6,424 nt of DNA from an uncultured Lentisphaeria bacterium (GCA_903821255.1 CAIJKT010000882.1:1-6424); one strand, 5' to 3'; positions 1 through 6,424 are shown, numbered from the stretch's first letter. The notes: generated by a model not told the origin, from the sequence alone. Numbers and translations are program-made.

Positions 1-861
1 AGGTTTTTCCAGTATTTCGATCTGCCGCTCATTGTCTATCCCCACCAGCAACCATCAGCAGTGGCGCATAATCATGAGTTTTGCGAAATAGTGGTCATTC
101 TAAACGGGAAAGGCGTACACGAATGCAACCGTAATTATTCTCCGATCACAGTTGGAGACGTGCTATTCATTCCGCCGGGAATTGCTCATGGCTATGACAA
201 AACAGAAGCGCTGGAACTGATCAATATTCTTTATTTACCCTCACGTCTGGGCATCTCCGGACTGGATATTGCATCTTCTGAATTTTACGGAATGATCATC
301 AACAACAAAATCCCGGCAGAAAGAAATCTTGCCGTCCCTATCGTGCATTTAGACGCGGACGAGCTGTCCGAAACGCGACGCTTGTGCCGGATACTGGAGA
401 AAGAACATGATGGATGTGCTTACGGACATGAATTTGCCTGCCAGGCATTCTTTATGGAACTGATGCTGGTGTTCGTCAGAAGTTATGAACGGTGTAAAAG
501 CAGGAAACCGGCCTCAACACAAAACCGTATCGGAAATGTTATCGCCTACCTGAACCGGCATTACGCTGAAAAGATCAGCCTGGAGTCGCTCGCAGGCAAA
601 GCCGGGATGTCACAGCGGAATATGATCCGGCTGTTTGAGATCGCCACCGGTACTACGCCGGTCAATTATCTGCTCCATTTGCGGATTTATCAGGCCACAA
701 TACTATTGCGGACAACCGCATTAAACATAAGTCAAATCGCGGAAAAATGCGGCTTTAATGACAGCAACTATTTCACCCGTCAATTCCATCGCCTTACATG
801 CAAACCGCCATCGTCATTCAGAAAGGCAGTCAGCCAGGAAAACAAAGAAAACACGGCATGA
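1..861 (+). CDS. AraC-family transcriptional regulator with cupin sensor domain, 5'-truncated (RhaR/RhaS-like)
   Basis: This is a DNA-binding regulator with an N-terminal ligand-sensing cupin domain and a C-terminal AraC/XylS double helix-turn-helix. The frame is open from base 1 and 286 codons are visible. The GTG at 61 lies inside the conserved cupin entry (QPSAVAHNHEFCEIV), so it is an internal valine codon and the true start is upstream of the window. Numbering from the window edge, the cupin shows H23, H25 and E29, then a G-D-V-L-F-I-P-P-G stretch (52-60) and H63. This resembles the HHHDFCEIV region of RhaR. The first HTH is at about 192-217 (ISLESLAGKAGMSQRNMIRL). The second is at about 242-274, with the typical IAEKCGF and YFTRQFHR segments. 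Such proteins usually sense a sugar or other small metabolite and activate neighbouring catabolic genes. The target probably lies to the left; the ligand cannot be read from the sequence. The gene converges on the repeat-protein gene. Confidence 0.93.
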   Translation, partial: RFFQYFDLPLIVYPHQQPSAVAHNHEFCEIVVILNGKGVHECNRNYSPITVGDVLFIPPGIAHGYDKTEALELINILYLPSRLGISGLDIASSEFYGMIINNKIPAERNLAVPIVHLDADELSETRRLCRILEKEHDGCAYGHEFACQAFFMELMLVFVRSYERCKSRKPASTQNRIGNVIAYLNRHYAEKISLESLAGKAGMSQRNMIRLFEIATGTTPVNYLLHLRIYQATILLRTTALNISQIAEKCGFNDSNYFTRQFHRLTCKPPSSFRKAVSQENKENTA

Positions 862-889
862 ACAGTCGCCTGAGCTGCGGCTTATAGAA

Positions 890-1591
890 TCAATCCAGAT
901 GCCGGACAATTTTCCAGGAATAATTAACGAACGGGCAGAACGGAAACCAGCCGTCCCGGATATAATTGATAAGCCCGAACTGAATGCCGCGCCGGAACCC
1001 GACATTGACCAGCCCGATCTGCATCCCGTCTCCGCCGCCGGAGACATTAGCCACGCTCAACTGAACCCCGCTGAGGTCTTTGGCATAATTTGCAACGCCG
1101 CACTGCATGCCGAAGACATCCTGGGAAACATTGCAGAGTACTGCCAGTTGAAGCCCGTTGATGCCGCCGGCCACATTGACTGCGCCCGGCTGAAAACCAT
1201 TAATACTGCAAGCGAAGTTGACCAGACTGGCCTGAAGTCCGTTGAGCTCTTCATTGTTTATGCAATATGGGATTGCAGCCTGGATTCCGTCCAGTTTTTT
1301 GCTGGTACAGCCAATGCCGGCAGTCTGGATGCCGCCAATGTTCTCTGTGGCGGAAATAAGCCATGAAGCTTCCAGTCCGTACACGCGGCCGATTCCGGAA
1401 CTGACAATCTGACCGGTTTTGAATCCGTAGACATTGGAAGTTCTGGTACATTCCGGCGTGTCAAACCAGAAGCCAACCTGGATCGGAGTTGATTTGTCCT
1501 GCTCTTCAGATTTTGCAGACGTGCCGGTATCCGTCGCCTGGATTGTGCAGAAAACGGACATAATTATAGTTGCCGTCAAGAAAAATCTCAT
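890..1591 (-). CDS. Secreted G-x-Q surface-repeat protein (LA_2272-like), function unknown
   Basis: A 233-residue protein with an N-terminal signal peptide (hydrophobic stretch about 3-16, likely cut after A19 in TIQA). A GGAGG sits 5 bases before the ATG at 1591, which favours this start over an in-frame ATG eight codons upstream. After a linker, nine tandem units of 13-16 residues run from about G87 to 214. Each begins G-[ILMFV]-Q and most continue to a hydrophobic-N motif. The chain ends with an aromatic WFPFCPFVNYSW segment. I recall this architecture in proteins annotated as LA_2272-family surface-repeat proteins of Leptospira and Lentisphaerota; their function is not known. There is no convincing lipobox (SVFC is poor). 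The last residues, KIVRHLD, lack the terminal aromatic residue expected of a classical outer-membrane barrel. Eight cysteines are present in the precursor. The gene lies 40 bases after the efflux permease on the same strand and is probably co-transcribed with it. A link to efflux is inference only. Confidence 0.85.
   Translation of the reverse strand: MRFFLTATIIMSVFCTIQATDTGTSAKSEEQDKSTPIQVGFWFDTPECTRTSNVYGFKTGQIVSSGIGRVYGLEASWLISATENIGGIQTAGIGCTSKKLDGIQAAIPYCINNEELNGLQASLVNFACSINGFQPGAVNVAGGINGLQLAVLCNVSQDVFGMQCGVANYAKDLSGVQLSVANVSGGGDGMQIGLVNVGFRRGIQFGLINYIRDGWFPFCPFVNYSWKIVRHLD
950..1333 (-). repeat. Nine-unit G-x-Q coding repeat, about 42-45 bp per unit
   Basis: Within the secreted protein, the G of each G-x-Q motif falls at residues 87, 102, 118, 132, 146, 161, 175, 189 and 202, giving steps of 15, 16, 14, 14, 15, 14, 14 and 13. 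The units have diverged at DNA level. One longer similarity remains: the DNA at about 1034-1064 resembles that at about 1163-1193, an offset of 129 bases or three units. This suggests that a three-unit block was duplicated. A regular repeat of this kind probably folds as a solenoid or repeated beta structure, but that is inference. Confidence 0.85.
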
Positions 1592-1601
1592 ACCTTCCTC
1601 C
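1592..1601 (-). promoter_or_regulatory. Ribosome binding site deciding the start of the repeat protein
   Basis: On the minus strand GGAGGAAGGT directly precedes the ATG at 1591, with GGAGG 5 bases from the start codon. The alternative in-frame ATG at 1615 has only AT-rich sequence before it, and starting there would put eight extra residues before the signal peptide. Confidence 0.8.
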
Positions 1602-1631
1602 ATCGTAAAATTCATTAATGTTTAATTATGT

Positions 1632-4600
1632 TTACTCGGAAACCGCCTTTGCGGTCTCTTTATTATTACGCTTCTTTTTGCCGACGACCAGCATGATTAC
1701 GACGAAAAATGACGGAATCAGGATGGTTCCCAATATGCATGATACAGCCATTCCGCCGAAAACCGTAGTTCCCAGTGCACGGCGGCTCAAAGCCCCCGCG
1801 CCGGATGCTGTAACCAGCGGCAGCACTCCCAGAACAAATGAAATCGCGGTCATCACGACAGCGCGGAACCGCAGTTTGGCGGCATGAATCGCGGCATCCG
1901 CAGGAGACATATTCTCGTCTTTTTCGCACAATTCCTTGGCAAACTCGACAATCAGGATTGCAGTTTTTGCCGCCAGCCCGAAAAGCAGAACGAATCCCAC
2001 CTGCGTGTAGATATTATTGTCAATCCCCCGCGCAAACAGCGCGCCAAGCGCGCCAAGGAAAGCAATCGGCACCGACAGCATAACCGCAATCGGAATCATC
2101 CAGCTTTCGTACTGCGCCACCAGAAACAGATAAATGAAAATCAGCGCCAGGATAAAAACAAATATAACTTTCCCGCCGGCCAGTTTCTCCTGATATGACA
2201 TATCGGTCCATTCATATTTCATTCCTGACGGCAGCGTCTTCTCCGCCAACTTTTCCATGGCTTTCATCGCCTGTCCTGAACTTTGCCCGGAAGCCGCGGA
2301 ACCGTTTACCGTCAATGAAGAATACATATTGTAGCGGGTAAGGAACTGCGGACCGAATCTGGTTTCAACTTCGACCAGCGTATCCAGCGGCACCATTTCG
2401 CCGTTCCGGTTGCGAAGTTTAATTGAAGAAAGACCGGTAATGTCAGAGCGGAACTGTGATTGCGCCTGAATTTCAACTTTATAAACTTTGCCGAATTTAT
2501 TGAAGTCGTTGATATAGGAATATCCGAGCAGACTCTGGAACGCATCGTTAATGTCCTGAATTGCGACCCCCATTTTCAACGCCTTTTCGCGGTCAACTTT
2601 AACATATATCTGCGGAATGTTAGCTCTGAAAGTGGAGAAGACACCGGCCATCTCCGGGGCTTCATTAGCCTTGACAATCAGATCGTTCGCCGCGCCGGCC
2701 AGCCGCTGCGGATTAGTCCCGGTAGTATCTTCGATGACGAAAGAAAAACCGCCGGAGCTGCCCAGTCCGGGAATCGCCGGAACGGTAAAAGGCATGACCA
2801 TGGCTTCGGGAATCTGATAAAGTTCGCCGCGCAGTTTATTAAGGATCGCATCCTGCTGCAAAGCCGGCGTCTTACGCTTGGACCAGTCATCTAGGATAAC
2901 GATAACCATGGCGTTATTTGAAGCGGCAGTTCCGGTCAAAATGCTGTATCCGGAAGTAACAATCACGTCGCTGACTCCATGGGTGTTTTTAGCCATTTCG
3001 GTGACTTTATCAACCACTCTCTGAGTACGGGGCAGCGCTGAGCCGTCCGGCAGTTGAACGTTGATAAAGAATGCTCCCTGATCTTCCTCCGGGATAAATC
3101 CGGTCGGCAGCAGTCCGTACAGTTTATAAGAAACAAACATCATCACCATATACATTAATAATATCAATACAGATTTCCTTACCAGCGTACTGACGATTAC
3201 TGCAAAACTTCCGGATATTTTGCCGAATACAAAGTCAAACCAGCGGAAAAAGAAAAATTTCTTTTTAGGCACAGCTCCGGGCGGACGAAGAATCAGCGCG
3301 CTCAATGCCGGACTTAGCGACAGCGCATTAATCGAGGAAATCAGCACCGCAACGGAAATGGTTACGCCGAACTGACGGTACATTTCGCCGGTGATCCCCG
3401 GCAAAAAACAAATCGGGATGAACATGGCCAGAAGCACCAGTGTTGTCGCGATGACCGGGCCAGTAACCTGCTCCATCGTCTTAATGGCGGCCTCTTTGGG
3501 CGGCAGCTTCTCCTCGGTCATCAGCCGGTTGACGTTTTCAATAACCACAATAGCGTCGTCAACCACAATGCCGATAGCCAGGATCAGTCCGAACAGGGTA
3601 ATCAGATTGATGGTGTAGCCAACGGCCAGCAGCACCGCGAAAGTGCCGATCAGCGAAACCGGGATGGCGATAGTCGGAATCAGCGTGGCACGCCAGTCCT
3701 GCAGAAAAATGAAAGTAATCAGGATAACCAGGAAAACTGCTTCAAAAAGCGTAAGAATCATCTCTTCGATGGAGGTCTTGATAAATTTGGTGGTATCGTA
3801 TTTAATGCCATAATCAAGGTCATTGGGAAAGCGCTTTTTAAGCTCCTCCAGCTTGGCGATACAGTCTTTAGCGATACTCAGACCGTTGGCGTCATTGAAC
3901 TGATATACAGCCAGCAGAGATGACGGCTTGCCGTTCAGCCAGCCGACAGAGTTGTAATTTTCCGCGCCGAGGTCCACTTTCGCGACATCCCTAATCTTGA
4001 CACTGCCGCCGTTCTGGGCCTGCCGGATAACGATATTCTTGAATTCTTCAACATCTTTCAACCGGCCCTGAGTTTGAACCGTAAGCCGCAGGAGTTGTTT
4101 GTCGCTGCACGGCGGATCGCCGATAGCCCCCGCGGAGACCTGGATATTCTGGGATTTTATGGCATTGCTGATGTCTTCAGTGGTCATTTTAAGGCTGGCC
4201 ATTTTGTCCGGATCCAGCCAGATGCGCATGGAATATTTCTGTTCTCCCAGCATGTAGACATCGCTGATCCCCGGAATGCGGCTGATCTCATCCTCAATAT
4301 TGATAGAGGCATAATTGCTGAGAAACAGCGAATCATAACTACCCTTTGGTGAGTAGATGCAGATCACCAGCAGCATATTGCTGGATTTTTCTTTTACAAT
4401 CACGCCCTGGCGGCGGACTTCGTCCGGCAGATTGGCGCTGGCCCAGTTCACCCGGTTCTGGACATTAACGGTATTCATGTCCCCGCTGGTACCCGGTGCG
4501 AAAGTCACCGTCGTGACCGCAGCGCCTGAATCCGAACTGGTCGAAGACATATAGAGCATATCCTTGACGCCGTTGACCTGAGCTTCAATCGGCTCGATCA

Positions 4601-4784
4601 CCGTCTGCTGCACGGTCATGGCATCCGCGCCGGGATACGCCGAGGTAATCTGCACCTGCGACGGCACAATATCCGGATACTGGGTCACCGGCAGCGCCAG
4701 CATCGCGATAAAACCGGCCAGGGTAATGACAATTGAAACTACGAATGAGAATTTCGGTCGTTCAATAAAAAAACGGCTGATCAT
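1632..4784 (-). CDS. RND-family multidrug efflux permease, AcrB/MexB type (HAE-1)
   Basis: A complete 1050-residue inner-membrane proton-driven exporter, close to the usual length of AcrB (1049). The N-terminus (MISRFFIERP, first membrane helix about 13-31, then LPVTQYPDI) and the SAYPGADAMTVQ block are diagnostic. Helices 2-6 lie at about 342-500, helix 7 at about 538-557 and helices 8-12 at about 872-1035, with periplasmic porter and funnel domains between. The proton relay is intact: D409 and D410 in GIVVDDAIVVIENV, K940 in GLAAKTAILIVEFAK, R972 and T979 in LRFRAVVMTA. These match AcrB D407, D408, K940, R971 and T978. The WTDMSYQEKLAG segment (859-870) is also typical of the family. An unusual lysine/phenylalanine run (KKKFFFFRWFDF, 507-518) lies in the cytoplasmic loop. 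The phenylalanines of the AcrB distal pocket appear replaced (see findings). The gene starts 10 bases after the adaptor stop. Substrates are unknown. Confidence 0.97.
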   Translation of the reverse strand: MISRFFIERPKFSFVVSIVITLAGFIAMLALPVTQYPDIVPSQVQITSAYPGADAMTVQQTVIEPIEAQVNGVKDMLYMSSTSSDSGAAVTTVTFAPGTSGDMNTVNVQNRVNWASANLPDEVRRQGVIVKEKSSNMLLVICIYSPKGSYDSLFLSNYASINIEDEISRIPGISDVYMLGEQKYSMRIWLDPDKMASLKMTTEDISNAIKSQNIQVSAGAIGDPPCSDKQLLRLTVQTQGRLKDVEEFKNIVIRQAQNGGSVKIRDVAKVDLGAENYNSVGWLNGKPSSLLAVYQFNDANGLSIAKDCIAKLEELKKRFPNDLDYGIKYDTTKFIKTSIEEMILTLFEAVFLVILITFIFLQDWRATLIPTIAIPVSLIGTFAVLLAVGYTINLITLFGLILAIGIVVDDAIVVIENVNRLMTEEKLPPKEAAIKTMEQVTGPVIATTLVLLAMFIPICFLPGITGEMYRQFGVTISVAVLISSINALSLSPALSALILRPPGAVPKKKFFFFRWFDFVFGKISGSFAVIVSTLVRKSVLILLMYMVMMFVSYKLYGLLPTGFIPEEDQGAFFINVQLPDGSALPRTQRVVDKVTEMAKNTHGVSDVIVTSGYSILTGTAASNNAMVIVILDDWSKRKTPALQQDAILNKLRGELYQIPEAMVMPFTVPAIPGLGSSGGFSFVIEDTTGTNPQRLAGAANDLIVKANEAPEMAGVFSTFRANIPQIYVKVDREKALKMGVAIQDINDAFQSLLGYSYINDFNKFGKVYKVEIQAQSQFRSDITGLSSIKLRNRNGEMVPLDTLVEVETRFGPQFLTRYNMYSSLTVNGSAASGQSSGQAMKAMEKLAEKTLPSGMKYEWTDMSYQEKLAGGKVIFVFILALIFIYLFLVAQYESWMIPIAVMLSVPIAFLGALGALFARGIDNNIYTQVGFVLLFGLAAKTAILIVEFAKELCEKDENMSPADAAIHAAKLRFRAVVMTAISFVLGVLPLVTASGAGALSRRALGTTVFGGMAVSCILGTILIPSFFVVIMLVVGKKKRNNKETAKAVSE
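1639..1658 (-). other. Short hairpin at the 3' end of the pump gene
   Basis: As minus-strand RNA, GAGACCGC and GCGGUUUC pair over eight positions (one G-U) around an AAAG loop, lying in the last codons of the permease. No U-run follows on this strand, so it is not a normal intrinsic terminator. It could protect a processed 3' end or slow transcription before the repeat-protein gene; it may also be chance. Confidence 0.3.
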
Positions 4785-4797
4785 GTTAGCCCCTTTA
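4785..4797 (-). promoter_or_regulatory. Pump ribosome binding site overlapping the adaptor stop codon
   Basis: The minus strand reads TAAAGGGGCTAAC before the pump ATG. The adaptor's TAA stop (4797-4795) runs into AAGGGG, which ends 5 bases from the start codon. The ribosome ending the adaptor therefore stands on the pump's binding site, which suggests translational coupling of the two subunits. Confidence 0.75.
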
Positions 4798-6069
4798 GCG
4801 TCTGGTTGATTTATGTTCCGTTTTCGGTTCCGGTTTAGGCAGTTCCAGCTTCGGCTGCAACGTGTTATTTGAGGACTTCACTAATAGCGCGGGGCTGGCG
4901 GCCGGGGCAGCACTGTCACCCGCGGCTACCGCCGATCCGTCCGCATCAAGCAGATTTGGAGCAGTCATGACTTCGGCTTTAACTTTTATGCCCGGCCGAA
5001 CTTTCTGAATACCGTCCACAATGACCATTTCTCCGGCTTCCAGCCCGGATTTCAGCCCGATATTCATATCCTGCTGATCCTGGTCGGCAACCGTAACGAT
5101 TTTGCGTCTTTCCACTACATCCGTTTTAGTCACAACCAGCACATATTTCCCGGTCTGGTCCTCAATAACGGCGTTTCTGGGAACCATTACCGCCCGGGTA
5201 ACTTCTTTAATCTCCACCCTGATCTTGACATACATGCCCGGGATCAAAAGCGATTTCGGATTCTGAAATGTTGCCTGCATCAACAGGGTTCCGGTCGAAG
5301 GATTCACCTGGTTATTCCAGAACGTTATTTCTCCCGGCTGATCATATTGCTTGCCATCCTGAAAAAACAATTTTACAACAAGAAAATCTTTTTTAAGAGT
5401 ATCCTTGTCGCGCATGAACGCGAGCAGATCAACTTCACTTAGATTGAATTGCACCCGGGCCGGATCAATTCTGGCAATATCCGCCAGCATGCCGCTGTCC
5501 GGTCCGACCAGATTGCCGACGCTGTAAGTTGCCAGGCCGATTCTGCCGTCAAACGGTGCTTTGATTTCAGTATAACTCAAATTGAGATTAGCCTGATCCA
5601 GTTTAGCCTGTGCTCCGAGAACGCTGGCGTCTGTTTCCATCTTTTTAGCTACCGCATCATCGTAGACTTTCTGTGAAACCGCGTCTTTCTGGTACAACTC
5701 CTTTTGCCGGGTATAGTTTATATCAGAGTTTTTCTGATTAGCCTGGGTCATCATCAGTGCGGCCTGGGCAGATTTTACTTCGGCGATATACTGCGCCTGT
5801 TCAATCAAGTAAAGCAGGGTACCTTCTTTTACCGTCTGACCTTCCTGGAAATTCTTTTTCACCAGAAAGCCGCTTACCCTGGCCATCAACCTTACATTAT
5901 CATAGGCAATAACCTGTCCGACCTCTGTGGAATGAGGGGAGATTGATCCAATGACTGCCGGCACTGCCATCACCGCCGGAATCACCGCAGGCGGCGGGGG
6001 CGGCTCTTTGCAGCCCGAAAAAAACAGCATCAATGAAAATATTGTCCCGCAAATACTTATTGACTTCAT
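4795..6069 (-). CDS. RND efflux periplasmic adaptor (membrane fusion protein), AcrA/MexA type, probable lipoprotein
   Basis: A 424-residue periplasmic adaptor linking the RND pump to an outer-membrane channel. The start at 6069 is chosen because GGAGGGGG lies just before it and MKSIS opens a signal peptide; an in-frame ATG at 6123 would add 18 non-signal residues. The signal ends FFSGC, so C20 is a likely lipid-modified cysteine, although F at -3 is not the canonical L. A proline run follows (23-27). The first lipoyl half is at about 59-98 (LMARVSGFLVKKNFQEGQTV), the coiled-coil hairpin at about 99-163, and the second lipoyl half at about 164-190 (YTEIKAPFDGRIG). The beta-barrel is at about 205-295 (NPSTGTLLMQATFQNP, LLIPGMYVKI) and the membrane-proximal domain at about 296-366. 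The hairpin tip carries the TolC-docking pattern R121-x3-L125-x6-S132. A tail of about 58 residues rich in Ala, Pro, Ser and Lys (367-424) is longer than usual. It is the first gene of the pump unit. Confidence 0.95.
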   Translation of the reverse strand: MKSISICGTIFSLMLFFSGCKEPPPPPAVIPAVMAVPAVIGSISPHSTEVGQVIAYDNVRLMARVSGFLVKKNFQEGQTVKEGTLLYLIEQAQYIAEVKSAQAALMMTQANQKNSDINYTRQKELYQKDAVSQKVYDDAVAKKMETDASVLGAQAKLDQANLNLSYTEIKAPFDGRIGLATYSVGNLVGPDSGMLADIARIDPARVQFNLSEVDLLAFMRDKDTLKKDFLVVKLFFQDGKQYDQPGEITFWNNQVNPSTGTLLMQATFQNPKSLLIPGMYVKIRVEIKEVTRAVMVPRNAVIEDQTGKYVLVVTKTDVVERRKIVTVADQDQQDMNIGLKSGLEAGEMVIVDGIQKVRPGIKVKAEVMTAPNLLDADGSAVAAGDSAAPAASPALLVKSSNNTLQPKLELPKPEPKTEHKSTRR

Positions 6070-6070
6070 G

Positions 6071-6078
6071 CCCCCTCC
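6071..6078 (-). promoter_or_regulatory. Adaptor ribosome binding site
   Basis: The minus strand reads GGAGGGGGC immediately before the ATG at 6069. GGAGG is 4 bases from the start codon, a slightly short spacing, though the G-run allows other registers. It fixes the start at MKSIS and not at the upstream in-frame ATG. Confidence 0.75.
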
Positions 6079-6138
6079 GTAGTAAAAATGTGACAGATAA
6101 TCCGCGCCGCAAACTGCAACCATTTTCCTGCCGCCTTT

Positions 6139-6168
6139 ATATTAAAAAACGTTATAGTAAAAAATCAA
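6139..6168 (-). promoter_or_regulatory. Candidate sigma-70 promoter for the efflux unit (proximal)
   Basis: On the minus strand TTGATT (6168-6163) and TAATAT (6144-6139) are separated by 18 bases, each matching the consensus at 4 of 6 positions. The start of transcription would be near 6131, leaving a leader of about 60 bases. The region is AT-rich, so chance matches are easy. Confidence 0.25.
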
Positions 6169-6185
6169 CAATTCCCCTGACATTG

Positions 6186-6213
6186 AAGATAAATTTATTT
6201 CCACCTTTTTCAA
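6186..6213 (-). promoter_or_regulatory. Candidate sigma-70 promoter for the efflux unit (distal)
   Basis: On the minus strand TTGAAA (6213-6208) and TATCTT (6191-6186) are separated by 16 bases, with 5 of 6 and 4 of 6 consensus matches. This is the better scoring of the two pairs. It cannot be told from the sequence alone which, if either, is used. Confidence 0.3.
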
Positions 6214-6355
6214 GAGAAATATCGTACTGCCTCAAAAAATTACGCGTTTTTTTACCTTGTTATTCCCGATTATTCATATTATATGGGTCTTCACCAGAAT
6301 TTGTGGGTTAATGTCCGTAAAACAGCGTTTACTTGAGATACCGCAGAACCTCCAT

Positions 6356-6424
6356 TCAGTCAAGAGCTCAATCCGGCATAACCGGTCGCAAGCTCCCTAT
6401 TATTCCGTTTGATCTCTTGACAGA
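6356..6424. repeat. Inverted repeat of 16-base arms with TTGAC cores at the window edge
   Basis: Bases 6356-6371 and 6409-6424 are inverted copies matching at 14 of 16 positions, with a perfect 8-base core (GTCAAGAG / CTCTTGAC). The 37-base interior includes CCGGCATAACCGG. The arm centres are 53 bases apart, about five helical turns. The right arm contains a perfect TTGACA reading out of the window (6417-6422) and the left arm a TTGACT reading toward the pump unit (6363-6358). It could be a pair of regulator sites or outward promoter elements; the loop is too long for a normal terminator. Confidence 0.5.

Larger units (their letters stand above)
6070..6424. other. AT-rich region upstream of the efflux unit, no clear gene
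   Basis: These 355 bases show no convincing gene on either strand. They contain the adaptor's ribosome binding site, two candidate promoters and an isolated perfect TATAAT on the minus strand (6283-6278) without a good -35 partner. The edge inverted repeat also lies here. On the minus strand a short open frame enters from the right edge and stops at TGA 6362-6360 (last residues ELATGYAGLSS). It could be the tail of a neighbouring gene, but a second frame is also open over the same bases, so no call is made. Confidence 0.6.

Noticed and set aside
61..861. Starting the AraC-family regulator at the GTG at 61
   Set aside because: The same frame is open to base 1 and the residues before GTG (FFQYFDLPLIVYPHQQ) fit the start of a cupin sensor domain, so the gene is truncated by the window edge.
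758..1366. Plus-strand open frame of 202 codons with its own periodic D-x-A/L-K-P pattern
   Set aside because: It lies antisense to the repeat protein and its periodicity mirrors the G-x-Q repeats. It overlaps the regulator's end in another frame and has no ribosome binding site or recognisable domain.
2460..2894. Plus-strand open frame of 144 codons inside the permease gene
   Set aside because: It is antisense to a well-conserved RND porter domain and shows no domain of its own.
1..6069. The AraC-family protein as regulator of the efflux unit
   Set aside because: It is convergent with the unit and lies over 5 kb from its promoter. RhaR-like sensors usually act on nearby metabolic genes, so nothing in the window supports this link.
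6278..6283. Perfect TATAAT on the minus strand as a main promoter
   Set aside because: No acceptable -35 element lies 16-18 bases upstream (CACAAA, CCACAA or CCCACA), and there is no extended TGn motif; in AT-rich DNA this may be chance.
6033..6311. Plus-strand open frame of 92 codons overlapping the adaptor start
   Set aside because: It begins antisense to the adaptor's signal peptide and continues through AT-rich promoter sequence, with no ribosome binding site and an implausible composition.
6360..6424. Possible C-terminal end of a further minus-strand gene entering from the right
   Set aside because: Only about 20 codons are visible and two frames are open at once, so coding cannot be distinguished from chance.

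Overview
The window holds one transcription unit on the minus strand and the end of one gene on the plus strand. Base composition in the genes is close to even G+C by eye, and the right-hand intergenic region is AT-rich. Strong GGAGG-type ribosome binding sites, an AcrB-type pump and a secreted protein built of short G-x-Q repeats point to a Gram-negative (diderm) bacterium. The repeat protein resembles surface proteins common in Lentisphaerota/Verrucomicrobiota and Leptospira, and the AraC-type regulator is of a kind abundant in Lentisphaerota. A Victivallis-like host is therefore my best guess, but it is an inference and not proven by the sequence.

Layout, left to right. Positions 1-861 (+) are the 3' part of an AraC-family regulator with a RhaR/RhaS-like cupin sensor domain; its start lies off the window. 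After a 28-base gap, and converging on it, comes the minus-strand unit, read from right to left. Its genes are a lipoprotein-like periplasmic adaptor (4795-6069), an AcrB/MexB-type RND efflux permease (1632-4784) and a small secreted G-x-Q repeat protein (890-1591). Spacings are 10 bases between adaptor and pump and 40 bases between pump and repeat protein, so the three are probably co-transcribed. Positions 6070-6424 contain no clear gene; they hold candidate promoters for the unit and a 16-base inverted repeat at the window edge.

How the genes work together: adaptor and permease should form the inner-membrane and periplasmic parts of a tripartite proton-driven exporter. No TolC-type outer-membrane channel is encoded here. 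The adaptor nevertheless keeps the R-L-S hairpin motif used for docking to TolC-like channels, so a channel is probably supplied from elsewhere. The place where a channel gene often sits is taken by the repeat protein, whose role is unknown. The AraC-type regulator is convergent and shares no promoter region with the pump, so nothing here shows that it controls the pump.

I see no RNA gene, CRISPR array, insertion sequence or clear intrinsic terminator. The locus is mostly conventional; the points worth a second look are the pump/repeat-protein pairing, the non-aromatic drug pocket predicted by hand alignment, and the edge inverted repeat.
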